Assembly (NCBI GenBank): GCA_963749675.1
Contig: CAVVNT010000001.1
Coordinates: 868,001-932,000, forward strand
Direction of reading: 5' to 3'
DNA from: Roseitranquillus sp963749675
GTDB lineage: Bacteria > Pseudomonadota > Alphaproteobacteria > Rhodobacterales > Rhodobacteraceae
DNA: 64,000 bases
How positions within the stretch are numbered: position 1 is the stretch's first letter; each line of letters begins with the position of its first letter. The notes below the pieces were generated by a model. The model had not been told where the DNA came from and did not search any database. It saw nothing but the letters and a program-made list of their open reading frames with translations. Positions 37,013-46,162 of this stretch are shown in pieces. The translations under genes and the position numbers were made by a program.

Positions 37013-38455
37013 ATGACGGATGCCGCCTTGGAGATCGCCAGATTGCGGGCCGCCCTCGCGGCGTCCGAGGCCCGCGTCGAGACCGCGGAGGCCCGGGCGG
37101 AGACCGCCGAGAGCGAGTTGGCGCAGGCTCGGACGGTCGTTTCGACCTCGGAGGCGATGATCAAGCATCTCAGGCTCGAGATCGCCAGGCTGCGGCGGGA
37201 GCAATACGGCCACAGCTCGGAGCGCCGCGCCCGGCTGATCGACCAGATGGAGTTGCAGCTCGAGGAGCTCGAGGCCGCGGCCACCGAGGACGAGATCGCC
37301 GCCGAGAAGGCCGCGAAGACAACCACGGTTGCTGGCTTCGAACGCCGCCGCCCGGCCCGCAAGCCCTTCCCGGATCATCTGCCGCGCGAGCGCGTGGTGA
37401 TCGAGGCGCCGAGCGCGTGCTCCTGTTGCGGCTCCGAGCGGATCGTGAAGATGGGCGAGGACGTGACCGAGACGCTGGAGGTCATTCCGCGGCAGTGGAA
37501 AGTCATCCAGACCGTCCGCGAGAAGTTCAGCTGCCGCCACTGCGAGAAGATCAGCCAGCCGCCGGCGCCATTCCATGCGACGCCGCGCGGATGGGCTGGC
37601 CCGAACCTCTTGGCGACCATCCTGTTCGAGAAGTTCGGGCAACATCAGCCGCTCAACCGCCAGGCCGAGCGCCATGCCCGGGAAGGCGTGGATCCCAGTC
37701 TCTCGTCCCTGGCCGACCAGGTCGGCGCCTGCGCCGCCGCTCTCGCCCCTCTTCACGGGCTGATCCGTGAGCATGTCCTGGGGGCCGAGCGGTTGCACGG
37801 AGACGACACCACGGTGCCGCTCCTGGCGAAGGGCGGAACGAAAACCGCTCGGCTCTGGACCTATGTCCGCGACGACCGGCCTTCGCGGGGGGCGCGCCCC
37901 CGGCTGCGCTGTTCCACTTCTCGCGGGACAGGGAGATGGCCCACCCCAACCGGCATCTGGCGGGCTGGCAGGGCCTCCTCCAGGCCGATGCCTATGGAGG
38001 CTACAACGATCTCTATCGCGGGGACCGTGATCCCGGGCCGGTCATCAGCGCGCTGTGCTGGAGCCATGCCCGCCGCAAGCTCTTCGAGCTCGCCGACCTC
38101 AAGGAGAAGGCCCGGAAGAGGAAGCCGGCCCACGACATCTCGCCCGTCGCCCTGGAGGCGGTGACGCGGATCGATGCCATCTTCGACGTCGAGCGCGGGA
38201 TCAACGGTCTGGACGCCGCGCCGCGGCTCGAAGCCCGGCAGCGCCTCGTGCGGCCACTGGTCGACGAGCTTCACGACTGGATGCGCGTCGAGCGGGGCAC
38301 GATGTCGAGGCACAACCCCGTCGCCAAGGCGATCGCCTACATGTTCAAGACGGACCGCTGGGAGGCCTTCGCCCGGTTCCTCGACGACGGCCGGATCTGC
38401 CTGACGAACAACGCCGCCGAACGGACCCTGCGGGGCGTGGCGACGAGGCGTTCAT
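37013..38455 (+). pseudogene. IS66 transposase TnpC, copy B, frameshifted and 3'-truncated
   Basis: Begins MTDAALEIARLRAALAASEA with a coiled coil, a cysteine-rich centre (CSCCGSERIVKMGED, FSCRHCEKIS) and a catalytic domain (ERLHGDDTTVPLLAKGG, then in another frame LQADAYGGYND, CWSHARRKLFELAD and LTNNAAERTLRGVA). One base is missing near 37885. The protein stops matching after AERTLRGVA at about 38450, where the serine-recombinase remnant begins, so the C-terminal 40 or so residues and the right inverted repeat are gone. Confidence 0.87.
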
Positions 38456-38469
38456 TGTGCCCCCCTTCT

Positions 38470-40250
38470 TCAAGTGTCTGGAAACATGGAGAGTTGGTTC
38501 TTCGGATCAGGCCGACACGGGCGTCCTTTCCGTCTCAGTGCGATGCTGACGGTGTCGTCTTCGAGGTCGATCGCCCGGATCTGATACGGCGCGCCGGGCA
38601 CGACCTGCTCGGCAGGCAGAACGTGCTCTCTGATGAGCCTGCGGATGGCGTGGTTGGTCACGCCGAGCTTCGCCGCGGCTTCGCTCATGGTGAGCCATTC
38701 GCCGTTCTTTCTCGGCGGAACGGTAGGCGTGCATGCCGTGGACCTTCCGGATGGAGCCGACGCGGTGCGGCGTCCAGGTCTTTCCCTGTCCCGTGCGGAT
38801 GGCCATCCGGTTGAGCGAGGCGGCGATGTCGGCGTCCGACCAGCGGCCCGCCATCCGGGCCATGACCGCGAGCGCTTCCTCCGGGGTCCGGCGGCCGTGC
38901 TCGCCGGTCTTCGGCTTGCGGACGCGCAGCTGCGAGTGCGCGCCGCCGCGCCAGTGGATGGTCAGGATGACCTCGCGCGACACCTCGCCGACGTCGACGA
39001 TGATGTCGGTCACCAGAGCGCGCAGGAGCTTCTGGCGTGCGCGCATCGTGACGCCGGGCGCACTCCAGGCGCCGGCGGGAGCGTCGGCAAGGCCGGTGAA
39101 GTCCGGTGCTGGCGCGGCGGACACCGGCAAAGCCAGCGCCTCGAGACGTTCGGCGCAGGCCTCGACGCGGCGGAGCGTCATCTCCCAGGCGCGCTCGAGC
39201 TGCGCCGCGATCAGGCGGTTGTCCGGGTCGCAGGCAGCGTAGCGGCGTTCCGCCAGCGAGGCATCGTGAGCCGCGCCTGCTGGAGGTCGAGCTCCGCCAT
39301 CCGCCGTCTCTCGGCTTCGCCGTCTTCGTGCATGCGCTCGGCTTCCCGCGCCGCCTCGATCGCCATGGGTTCTACCGCGCGCGAGGCAACTCGGCCGCGA
39401 TGGCGGCATCGACCCGGGAGCCGCCGAAGGTCATGCAGCGGCCGATGCCGCGCCCGGTCTGTGCCCGATCGCAGCGATACGTGGAGCGGCCGGGCGGCCT
39501 GCCGGCATAGGCGACGGAGAGCGCCCGGCCGCAGCGTCCACATGTCAGGATGCCCGCGAGCAGGGCTCTTCCGCCGCGGCCGGACTTCGCGCCACCGGCC
39601 CAGCCGTAGGTGTTGGCCGCGAGCGTCTCCTGGTTCCGCTCGAACTCGGCCCAGCCGATGTAGCCGTCGTGGTGGTCGTGGATCAGTACGTCCCACGCCG
39701 CCCGTGGCCGGCCGTGGCCGTAGGTCTTGCGCACCCGTCCCTCGACCATGACCACCCGCTTCTCGCTTTTGCCGTAGACGTAGGCGCCGGCGTAGAACGG
39801 GTTCTTCAGGATCGAGATCACGTTCCGGTAGCGGATCGGGGTCCACTCGAGGGAGGTCATCCGCATCGCCATTGTCACTCGGACCAATGGCGCTCCAATG
39901 GCAATCGGCCGACGGCCGCGGAAACGAGACGCCGTCGGCCGCGAGCGACAGCAGCGTCTGGCGCGCGCTGCTGAGCTGCCGGAAGCGCTCGAAGATCAGC
40001 CGGATCGTCTGCTGGAGACGCAGGTCGGGATCGAAGCCGAGGCCATGGTCCCGGCGCCAGAGGTAGCCGACGGGCACGCTGATGCGGAGCTCGCCCCGCT
40101 CTGCCTTCGCGCGCGCGGCATCGAGCATCCGCGCGCGCAGGATGCCGAGCTCGAACTCGCTGATGCTGCCCTTCATGCCGAGGAGGAGCCGGTCGTTCGG
40201 CCGACAAGGATCGTACACGCCGTCGAGGTCGATCACCCGGGCTTCGACGA
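38470..40250 (-). pseudogene. Large serine recombinase, 5'-truncated and frameshifted
   Basis: Read over three frames from 40250 leftward this is the body of a large serine recombinase: the end of the resolvase domain (LDGVYDPCRPNDRLLLGMKG), the recombinase domain (TPIRYRNVISILKNPFYAGA), a zinc ribbon (GILTCGRCGRALSVAY), a long helical region and a C-terminal helix-turn-helix (MSEAAAKLGVTNHAIRRLI). The N-terminal domain with the catalytic serine is missing. The coding sequence stops exactly at the left inverted repeat of the neighbouring element at 40251. At least four frame changes are needed. It is likely a relic of an integrative element. Confidence 0.75.
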
Positions 40251-40279
40251 TGTCCAGCGACATTCGGATCTGGCCCGGC
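40251..40279 (+). repeat. Left inverted repeat of the 3.3-kb element
   Basis: Starts TGTCCAGCGACATTCGGA, then T, then CTGGCCCGGC. The reverse complement occurs at 43565-43593 with a single mismatch (T versus A at position 19). Confidence 0.8.
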
Positions 40280-40391
40280 GCATTGCTTCAGATGAAACGC
40301 TACCCGACGCTGCGATCGCGCCACCTCGCTTGCTACGCGCTCCCTGGGCGGGACGACGATGGGTGGCGCGGGAATGGCGAGGAGGCTCAGC

Positions 40392-41937
40392 ATGGCGGCA
40401 CGTGCGGAGGTGTCGGCGGCGCTCCGGGACCGGTATGCGGCGAGCGGGCGTGCGGCGAAGACGGTGATCCTGAACGAGTTCGTCGCGCTGACCGGGTTGC
40501 ATCGCAAGCACGCCATCCGGCTGCTCGGCACGGGGTCTCTCGAGAAGCGTCCGCGAGGTCGTCCTGAGAGGCTCTACGGGGCTGCGGTGAAGGCGGCGCT
40601 GGCACTGCTCTGGGAGCGTCGGACCGGGTCTGCTCGAAACGGTTGAAGCCGATGATCCCGGTCCTGCTGCCGGCGCTTGAGCGGCACGGGCAATTCGCGG
40701 CCGATGAGGAGCTGCGCGCGAAGCTCCTGGCGGTCAGCCCGGCGACGATCGACCGGCTGCTGTCGGAGACGCGGATCGCGGCAGCGCAGGGACGCCGGCG
40801 GCGGGCCGGCTTCAGTTCGGCGGTGCGGCGGTCGGTGCCGGTCCGAACCTTCGCCGACTGGGGCGATCCGCCGCCGGGCTTCGTCGAGGTCGACTTCGTG
40901 GCGCATTCCGGCGTCAGCACGGCCGGGGCCTTCGTCCAGACGCTGGTGCTGACCGATATCGCCACGGGCTGGACCGAGTGCGTGCCGGTGGTGATGAGGG
41001 CAGGTGCGCTCGTGCTGGAAGCGCTGCGAGCCGCGCAGGAGCTGTTTCCGTTCCCGCTCAGAGGCGTTGATTTCGACAACGTCGGCGCCTTCATGAATGA
41101 CCCGGTGGTCGCCTGGTGCCGGGCGCAGGGCCTCGAGGTGACGCGTTCGCGTGCCTATCGGAAGAACGACCAGGCGTGGGTGGAGCAGAAGAATGGTGCC
41201 ATCGTTCGCCGGCTGGTCGGCTACGGTCGCTTCGAGGGACCGGCGGCGACCGAGTTGCTCGCCCGGCTCTACGCCGCTGCCCGGCTGCACACGAACCTGT
41301 TCCAGCCGTCGTTCAAGCTGCGGGAGAAGGTCCGCGTCGGCGCGCGGGTGACGAAGCGCTGGCACCCGCCTCTCACGCCCGCCGATCGGGCCCTGGCCTC
41401 GGGACGGCTCAACTCCGAGAGCATGGCACGCATCCTCGATCTCCGCAGCCGCGCCGATCCGGTGATCGCGCTCGCGGCGGTCCGGGCGGCTCAGACCGAG
41501 CTGGGCCAGCGCGTCGGACCAGCGCGGCATTGCGCCGGCGCCGAAGGAAGCGGCCATCATCGTCGACTTCGTGAGCAGCGTTGCAGAATCCAAGAGGAAT
41601 GGCGAACATCGGGAGATCCACCGCCGACCCTACCGGCGAGCCAATCCCCAAGCGTGCATCGATGCTCGATCCGCACCGCGCCGACATCGAGGCCTGGCTC
41701 GAGGCGCAGCCCGCACTGACGGGGATCGAGGTGCTGGCCCGTCTGAAGCAGCGCCACCCGGACCGCTTCACCGACAATCACCTGCGCACCGTGCAGAGAA
41801 TGGTGAAGGCGTGGCGAGCGCTCGAGGCCAGGAAGATCATCCGCTCAGCGACGGCCTCGCTGGTGCTATCGCCCATCCAAGGCCCGGTTCAGCCGGCGCC
41901 ACCCCCGGTCGCCGCCTCCGGTAACATCCTCGGGTGA
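40392..41937 (+). pseudogene. DDE (integrase-core) transposase, ISNCY-like, frameshifted
   Basis: ATG at 40392 with GGAGG nine bases upstream. The N-terminal helix-turn-helix part is AKTVILNEFVALTGLHRKHA. A missing G near 40610 shifts the frame to SKRLKPMIPVLLPALERHG. The catalytic core has candidate acidic residues in GFVEVDFVAH, RGVDFDNVGAF and NDQAWVEQKN, the D-D-E pattern of integrase-core transposases. Another shift near 41515 and a C-terminal piece (RADIEAWLEAQPALTGIEVL to AWRALEARKII) complete the protein. The family name is tentative. Confidence 0.65.
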
Positions 41938-42077
41938 GATGCCGTAATGGGGCTGGCGCCCAGGAGCCTTGAGCCTGCTCTCGGCGGTTGGTGTCGTCGC
42001 CCCGGCGCGAGTGGGCGCCGCGGGGGTCGCGCGGTCTGGCGCGCCCCTCTCCCTGGCAAAGACGAAAGGGCGACGAC
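41938..42077 (+). other. Non-coding left end of the nested IS110
   Basis: The 140 bases between the disrupted DDE transposase and the IS110 transposase. In IS110-group elements the segment upstream of the transposase carries the bridge RNA that specifies target and donor. Several self-complementary GC-rich runs are visible (for example GGCGCC and CGCCGCGG cores), but I cannot define the RNA or the element boundary. Confidence 0.35.
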
Positions 42078-43112
42078 ATGGAGCATTTCATCGGGATCGA
42101 TGTCTCTCTTGCAAGCGCGGCGGTGTGCGTCCTCGATGCGCGTGGCGGAGTGGTGAAGGAGGCGAAGCTGCCGAGCGAACCGGAGGCGCTCGCGGCGTTC
42201 GTTCTCGGCCTGCCGTTCGAGGTGACGGCGGTTGGGCTCGAGGCCGGGCCGCTGTCGCAGTGGCTGCACAAGGCGCTCACGGAGGCGGGCGCCACGGTCG
42301 TGCTGATGGAGACGCGCCAGGTCAAGGCGGCGCTCAAGGCGATGCCCGTCAAGACGGACCGGCGCGATGCGGAGGGGATCGCGCGCCTGCTGCAGATGGG
42401 CTGGTACCGGCCAGTGCACTGCAAGTCGGTCTCGGCGCAGGAGATGCGCGCGCTGCTGACGGCGCGCCGGTCCATCCAGAAGGCGGCGATCGACGTCGAG
42501 CTGTCGCTGCGCGGTGTGCTGCGAAACTTCGGCCTCAAGCTCGGCAAGATCAGCAAGGGCGGCTACGCGGCGCGCGTGCGCGAGCTGGCGGCGGGGAACG
42601 CCATGCTGGAGACGCTGGCGGAGGCGATGCTCCGCGCCCGGGCGGCGTTGCGCGCGGAGCTCGCCGGTCTCGATCGGCGCCTCCGGGATCTGGCGAAGCA
42701 GGACGCCGCGTGCCGGATCATGATGACGATGCCGGGGGTCGGGCCGCAGGTGGCGCTCACGGTGAAGTCGGCGATCGATGCGCCGGAGCGGTTCCGGTCA
42801 TCGAAGGACGTCGGGCCCTGGGTCGGCCTGACGCCAGGCCGCCACCAGTCCGGGGAGATCGACGTGGTCGGATCGATCACCCGCGCCGGCGACGCCGGTC
42901 TGCGCTCTGCGCTCTACCAGGCGGCGACGGTGATGATGCATCACGCCAGGCCGTGCTGGCTGAAGGCGTGGGGCCTGCAGGTCGCTCGACGGCGCGGGAT
43001 GAAGCGGGCGGTGGTCGCCCTGGCGCGCCGGATCGGCGTGATCCTGCACCGGATGTGGGTGGACAGCGCGGACTTCCGCCTCACGCGCAGGGCCGCGGCA
43101 GGCGCCGCCTGA
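42078..43112 (+). CDS. IS110-family transposase
   Basis: An intact 344-residue DEDD transposase. The RuvC-like N-terminal domain starts MEHFIGIDVSLASAAVCVLD and has GLEAGPLSQWL and MPVKTDRRDAEGIARLL. The C-terminal domain has MPGVGPQVALTV and WVGLTPGRHQSG, ending with the catalytic-Ser region SALYQAATVMM. ATG at 42078. IS110 enzymes use a bridge RNA rather than terminal inverted repeats. The gene appears intact, unlike its neighbours, which suggests a recent insertion into the 3.3-kb element. Confidence 0.93.
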   Translation: MEHFIGIDVSLASAAVCVLDARGGVVKEAKLPSEPEALAAFVLGLPFEVTAVGLEAGPLSQWLHKALTEAGATVVLMETRQVKAALKAMPVKTDRRDAEGIARLLQMGWYRPVHCKSVSAQEMRALLTARRSIQKAAIDVELSLRGVLRNFGLKLGKISKGGYAARVRELAAGNAMLETLAEAMLRARAALRAELAGLDRRLRDLAKQDAACRIMMTMPGVGPQVALTVKSAIDAPERFRSSKDVGPWVGLTPGRHQSGEIDVVGSITRAGDAGLRSALYQAATVMMHHARPCWLKAWGLQVARRRGMKRAVVALARRIGVILHRMWVDSADFRLTRRAAAGAA

Positions 43113-43564
43113 CGCTCGGGAGCCACCGCATGCGCCCCGCCCGCCGCGGGCGAAAACGCTGAAGGTTTCGGCCGCGCCCGAAGGCGCCGGCCGTCCGAAG
43201 TCCCCACCGGGACGCGGTCCCCGAGACGCCGAGCATTGCCTCGTCGCCGAACGCTCGCGTTCGAGCACGCTTGCGAGATGGGCGCTCGGGACCGCACTGG
43301 ACCAGGCATGATGTTGGCAGCCTCGCGCTGACCACGGACCGAAGCATGAACCCGGGGCGGACGAGAGACGGCAAAAGGCGCAGGGCTAAGCCCAATTCCG
43401 ACCAACGGCGTCGCCGCGCTCGTGGCCCAGCGCCGGCATCGCTCCGACATAATGAAATCTCCGCGCCGCCGGCGCCTCCGTCGCGCCAACTGACAACCCG
43501 CCCCACCTGGGGCCGGGGTGAAAATCACGCTTGACTGACAACGTCCCATTACCGAAGGCAACAG
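43113..43564 (+). other. Non-coding segment after the IS110 transposase
   Basis: About 450 bases between the IS110 transposase and the right inverted repeat. It should contain the IS110 right end and the displaced 3' end of the outer element. I see no convincing gene; the open frames crossing it lack ribosome sites and family resemblance. Confidence 0.45.
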
Positions 43565-43593
43565 GCCGGGCCAGTTCCGAATGTCGCTGGACA
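43565..43593 (-). repeat. Right inverted repeat of the 3.3-kb element
   Basis: Reverse complement of the left repeat at 40251-40279 with 28 of 29 positions identical. The istA fragment begins at the very next base. Confidence 0.8.
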
Positions 43594-43994
43594 CGAGACG
43601 CAGGAAATGGCGCGCCGTTCGAGGAATGGGGAGTTGCCGCCCTCCATGCGGCGCGTGCAGCGCAGGCTCGGTCGTGTACCAAACGGTGATCGCCAGATGG
43701 GCGACATCCTCGGTGTGGTTCTGACCGACGGGATCGAGGCGGTGGAGGCCGCCTGCGCCGAGGCTCTCGCAGAAGGACGTTCATTCCGCCAGCGTCATCC
43801 TGAACACCCTGTCCCGACGCCGCGAGCCAGCGCCGCCGCTGACCATCGCCACGCCGGAGGCGCTGCGCCTGACCTGCAAACCCGCCGCCGACTGTGCCCG
43901 CTACGACAGCCTCAGGAGACCCGACCATGGAAAGATCGCAGGTGCTGGACGCGATGGGCCAGCTGAAGCTTTACGGCATGAAGGCGGCGTATGA
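43594..43994 (+). pseudogene. IS21 istA 3' fragment
   Basis: The C-terminal part of an IS21 transposase. After correcting small indels it reads GAPFEEWELPPSMRRVQRRL, DRQMGDILGVVLTDGIEAVE, HSASVILNTLSRRREPAPPL, TPEALRLTCKPAADCARYDS and ends in RHEGGV. It is cut on the left by the inverted repeat of the 3.3-kb element and overlaps the istB fragment, as istA and istB often do. It is distinct from the complete IS21 at 58114. Confidence 0.65.
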
Positions 43995-44252
43995 CGGGAT
44001 CATGGCCACCGCCGTGAAGCGGAAGCACGAGCCGCCGAAGATCGTGGGCGACCTGCTCACCGCCGAGATCAGCGAGAAGCAGGCGCGTTCGATCAAGTAC
44101 CAGATGACCATCGCCAGGCTGCCCTTGGCGAAGGAGATCGACGAGTTCGACTTCGAGGATACGCCCGTCAACGAGACTTTGGTCCGCGAGCTCGCCGGTG
44201 GCGACTTCCTCGAGCAGCAGCGCAACGTCGTGCTGATCGGCGGTACAGGGAC
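43927..44252 (+). pseudogene. IS21 istB 5' fragment
   Basis: Starts MERSQVLDAMGQLKLYGMKA and continues with the IstB helper-ATPase N-terminal region to LEQQRNVVLIGGTGT. It breaks off within the Walker A motif (expected GTGKTHL). The following sequence belongs to an IS110-type remnant, so the ATPase domain is lost. Confidence 0.85.
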
Positions 44253-44261
44253 AATTCGTAT

Positions 44262-44434
44262 CCAAGTTCGAACGCTACATCGCGCGGGACCGGGAACAAT
44301 CCCGATCTCCGGCGAAAGGCGCTTTCGGCGATCGCCGCCAAGATGGCACGCACAGCGCATGCCGTCGTCAAGCGCGGCGGCGACTACCGCCCCTTCTTCG
44401 AGGCGGCGGTGCCCGGCGGAAGGACCCCTCTCTG
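44262..44434 (+). pseudogene. IS110-type transposase C-terminal remnant
   Basis: The last 60 residues of an IS110/IS116-type transposase: SKFERYIARD, then in the next frame NNPDLRRKALSAIAAKMART and DYRPFFEAAVPGGRTPL with a stop at 44432-44434. It is unrelated in detail to the nested IS110 at 42078. Confidence 0.6.
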
Positions 44435-44654
44435 ACGAGGCCGTCGGGACGCATCGCGATCCCTAATGTTCGGGTCTTCCGCCTGGTTCTGGATCTCGTG
44501 TTGAGGGCGGTCAGGGCCGCCTGCCGGACCCTGCGTTTGCTATGGTCGAGACCGCTTCCTTGACGGCGGAAGCCGCTTGGATCACGCCATGCAACGTGCC
44601 GGTGATGATCGGCGCGAAGAGACCTCTCGTCCTCGCTTCCCGCTCCGGTCCTGA

Positions 44655-45267
44655 CATGGAACGTTGTCCGTCAGCACGCGGATGATCTTCATCGGCACCG
44701 CCCGCTCCAGGTCGCGCAGAAAGCGGCGCGCGTTGGCCGCCGTCTTCGCCGGATAGGTGCGCACGAAGACCCATCTCGTGGCGCGGTCGATGGCGACGAA
44801 CAGATACCGGCGCCTGTCCTCGTCGGCCATCTGCGGCAGGTATTTCACGTCGACGTGCACGTAGCGCGGCTCATAAGCCTCGAACGGCTTGTGCCAGGCC
44901 GCGGCGCCGGGGGCTTCAGGTCGCGCAGGTTGCCCACGCCATGCCGACGCAGACACCGGTCGAGCCCGGAGCGCGAGACGTTCGGGTTCAGGAACTCCCG
45001 CACCACGCAGAGAAGGTCGTCGAGCGGCAGCAGCAGCGTCTTGCGCAGGGACACCGCCACCGCCTCCTGTGGAGGCGTGAGCGTCGATTGCAGCCGATGC
45101 GCGGTGTGGCTCCGGTCATGGACGCTGTCCCGATTCCGCCACTTCCAGACCGTCTGCTCGGAGATGCCGTGGCGCTCCGCCACGATCCACGCGGCCTCGT
45201 CGCTCGCCTGGATCGCAGCCCGGATCTTCGGTGTCGTTGTCGCCTGCTTGTGAAGAGAGATCAGCAT
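44655..45267 (-). pseudogene. IS481-type transposase, frameshifted and 3'-truncated
   Basis: Starts MLISLHKQATTTPKIRAAIQ with a helix-turn-helix (IVAERHGISEQTVWKWRNR). After a frame change near 44905 the integrase core follows: FEAYEPRYVHVDVKYLPQMA, RRRYLFVAIDRATRWVFVRT and MKIIRVLTDN. The catalytic core stops right after the second acidic residue (LTDN, normally LTDNGKEF), so the enzyme is inactive. The sequence from 44654 down to 44435 has no recognised family. Confidence 0.78.
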
Positions 45268-45568
45268 GCTCGCCTCCCGTCCCGAACATCGCGCAGGATC
45301 GATCTTGCCATGAAGAGCCCCGAGCGGCGAGGGGCCATGCGATCGCCCGGGACGGGACAGCTAGCCCTTCGCGGCGAGGCGCCTCCGCAACCAGTCGCCG
45401 ACGCCAGTCAGCTGCTCTGGCCCGCGCTGCCCTCCCGATCCTTCGGCGTCGTCGTGGCCTGCTTGCGAAGAGAGATCAGCATTCTCGTCCTCGTCACCTG
45501 ACTTCGCCGAAATCGGAGCGTGCGATGCAGAGCGATGAGCGGCCTATGTGATTACCGGGGTGGAACAT
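45268..45568. other. IS debris before the liv operon
   Basis: Contains a second, diverged copy of the 5' end of the IS481-type transposase (about 45439-45490, leftward, MLISLRKQATTTPK) that matches 45222-45275. A leftward piece ending LTGVGDWLRRRLAAKG lies at about 45362-45420. No intact gene is present. Confidence 0.55.
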
Positions 45569-46162
45569 CTACTTCCTCGAGGCACGCCATGCAGCCCAAT
45601 CTTCAGGAGTGTCTAGATCGACTGAGGCGCGCAAATCCTTCAGGCGGACAAGGTTAACGTCAGCTTCCTGGCTGATCAGGTCGCGTGCGCCCTGATCGCC
45701 CGTCAGGCGCTGCAGATCGGCAAGAAGCCGTGCCGGGAACGCCACCGGGTGGCCCGGCCGGCCGTCCTTGGTCGCTGCCCGAACGATTGAGCCTGGATGA
45801 GTCAGTGCTTCCGCAAGCAACTCGGACAAGTCGGAGGTCTCGATCTCGGGCATGTCGGCGAGGTGCAGCAACAATGTTTCGGCGCGGCGTTGTTCAGCCT
45901 CGTGTGCAAGAGCGGCGATGGAGCGGCTCATCCCCTGGCCGGGGTCTTCGACATCGACGACCGTCGCGCCCTCCGCTTCGACGATCGCACGGCGCGCTGC
46001 GTCTCCCGAGGGCAGCGCGACGAGGACCGGAGGGCCGACCGAGCAGGCGCGCCGGAGTTGCCTAGACAGCAGCGGCTCGCCGTCGACATCTTCGAGCAGC
46101 TTGTCGCGCCCCTGCATCCGTGAGGAGCGGCCGGCGGCGAGGATGCCGATGACGGCGCTCAC
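45569..46162 (-). CDS. MobA-like nucleotidyltransferase (molybdopterin cytidylyl/guanylyltransferase family)
   Basis: A 197-residue NTP transferase with the nucleotide-binding LAAGRSSRMQGRDKLLEDV at residues 8-26, LLLHLADMPEI with the metal-binding Asp, and GRPGHPVAFPARLL. This pattern fits the MobA/MocA group that attaches CMP or GMP to molybdopterin. The GTG start overlaps the livM stop (GTGA), so it is co-transcribed with the transporter. Why a cofactor gene is linked to an amino-acid-type importer is unclear. It may serve a molybdoenzyme in the same pathway. Confidence 0.72.
   Translation of the reverse strand: MSAVIGILAAGRSSRMQGRDKLLEDVDGEPLLSRQLRRACSVGPPVLVALPSGDAARRAIVEAEGATVVDVEDPGQGMSRSIAALAHEAEQRRAETLLLHLADMPEIETSDLSELLAEALTHPGSIVRAATKDGRPGHPVAFPARLLADLQRLTGDQGARDLISQEADVNLVRLKDLRASVDLDTPEDWAAWRASRK

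Larger units (their letters stand above)
40251..43593 (+). mobile_element. Inverted-repeat-bounded transposable element (ISNCY-like) carrying a nested IS110
   Basis: A 3.3-kb unit bounded by 29-bp inverted repeats that match at 28 of 29 positions and begin TGTCCAGCG. Both outer edges coincide with the ends of truncated genes (serine recombinase left, istA right). The 3 bases outside each end are CGA, a possible target duplication. It contains a DDE transposase (40392-41937) and, after it, an IS110 transposase that is probably a later insertion, since IS110 elements lack such repeats. Confidence 0.6.
35063..45500. mobile_element. Insertion-sequence graveyard
   Basis: About 10 kb made almost entirely of IS parts: IS66 copy A (truncated), IS66 copy B, a truncated serine recombinase, an inverted-repeat-bounded element with a nested IS110, then IS21, IS110 and IS481 fragments. 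No host gene is intact between the apiose operon and the liv operon. Most pieces are truncated against each other, indicating repeated insertion and deletion. Confidence 0.85.

Noticed and set aside
40574..41593. A 339-codon leftward frame
   Set aside because: It is antisense to the DDE transposase, with typical shadow composition and no family resemblance.
43113..43564. Protein-coding genes in the non-coding IS110 flank
   Set aside because: Frames on both strands are Arg/Pro/Ala-rich, overlap each other and lack ribosome sites.
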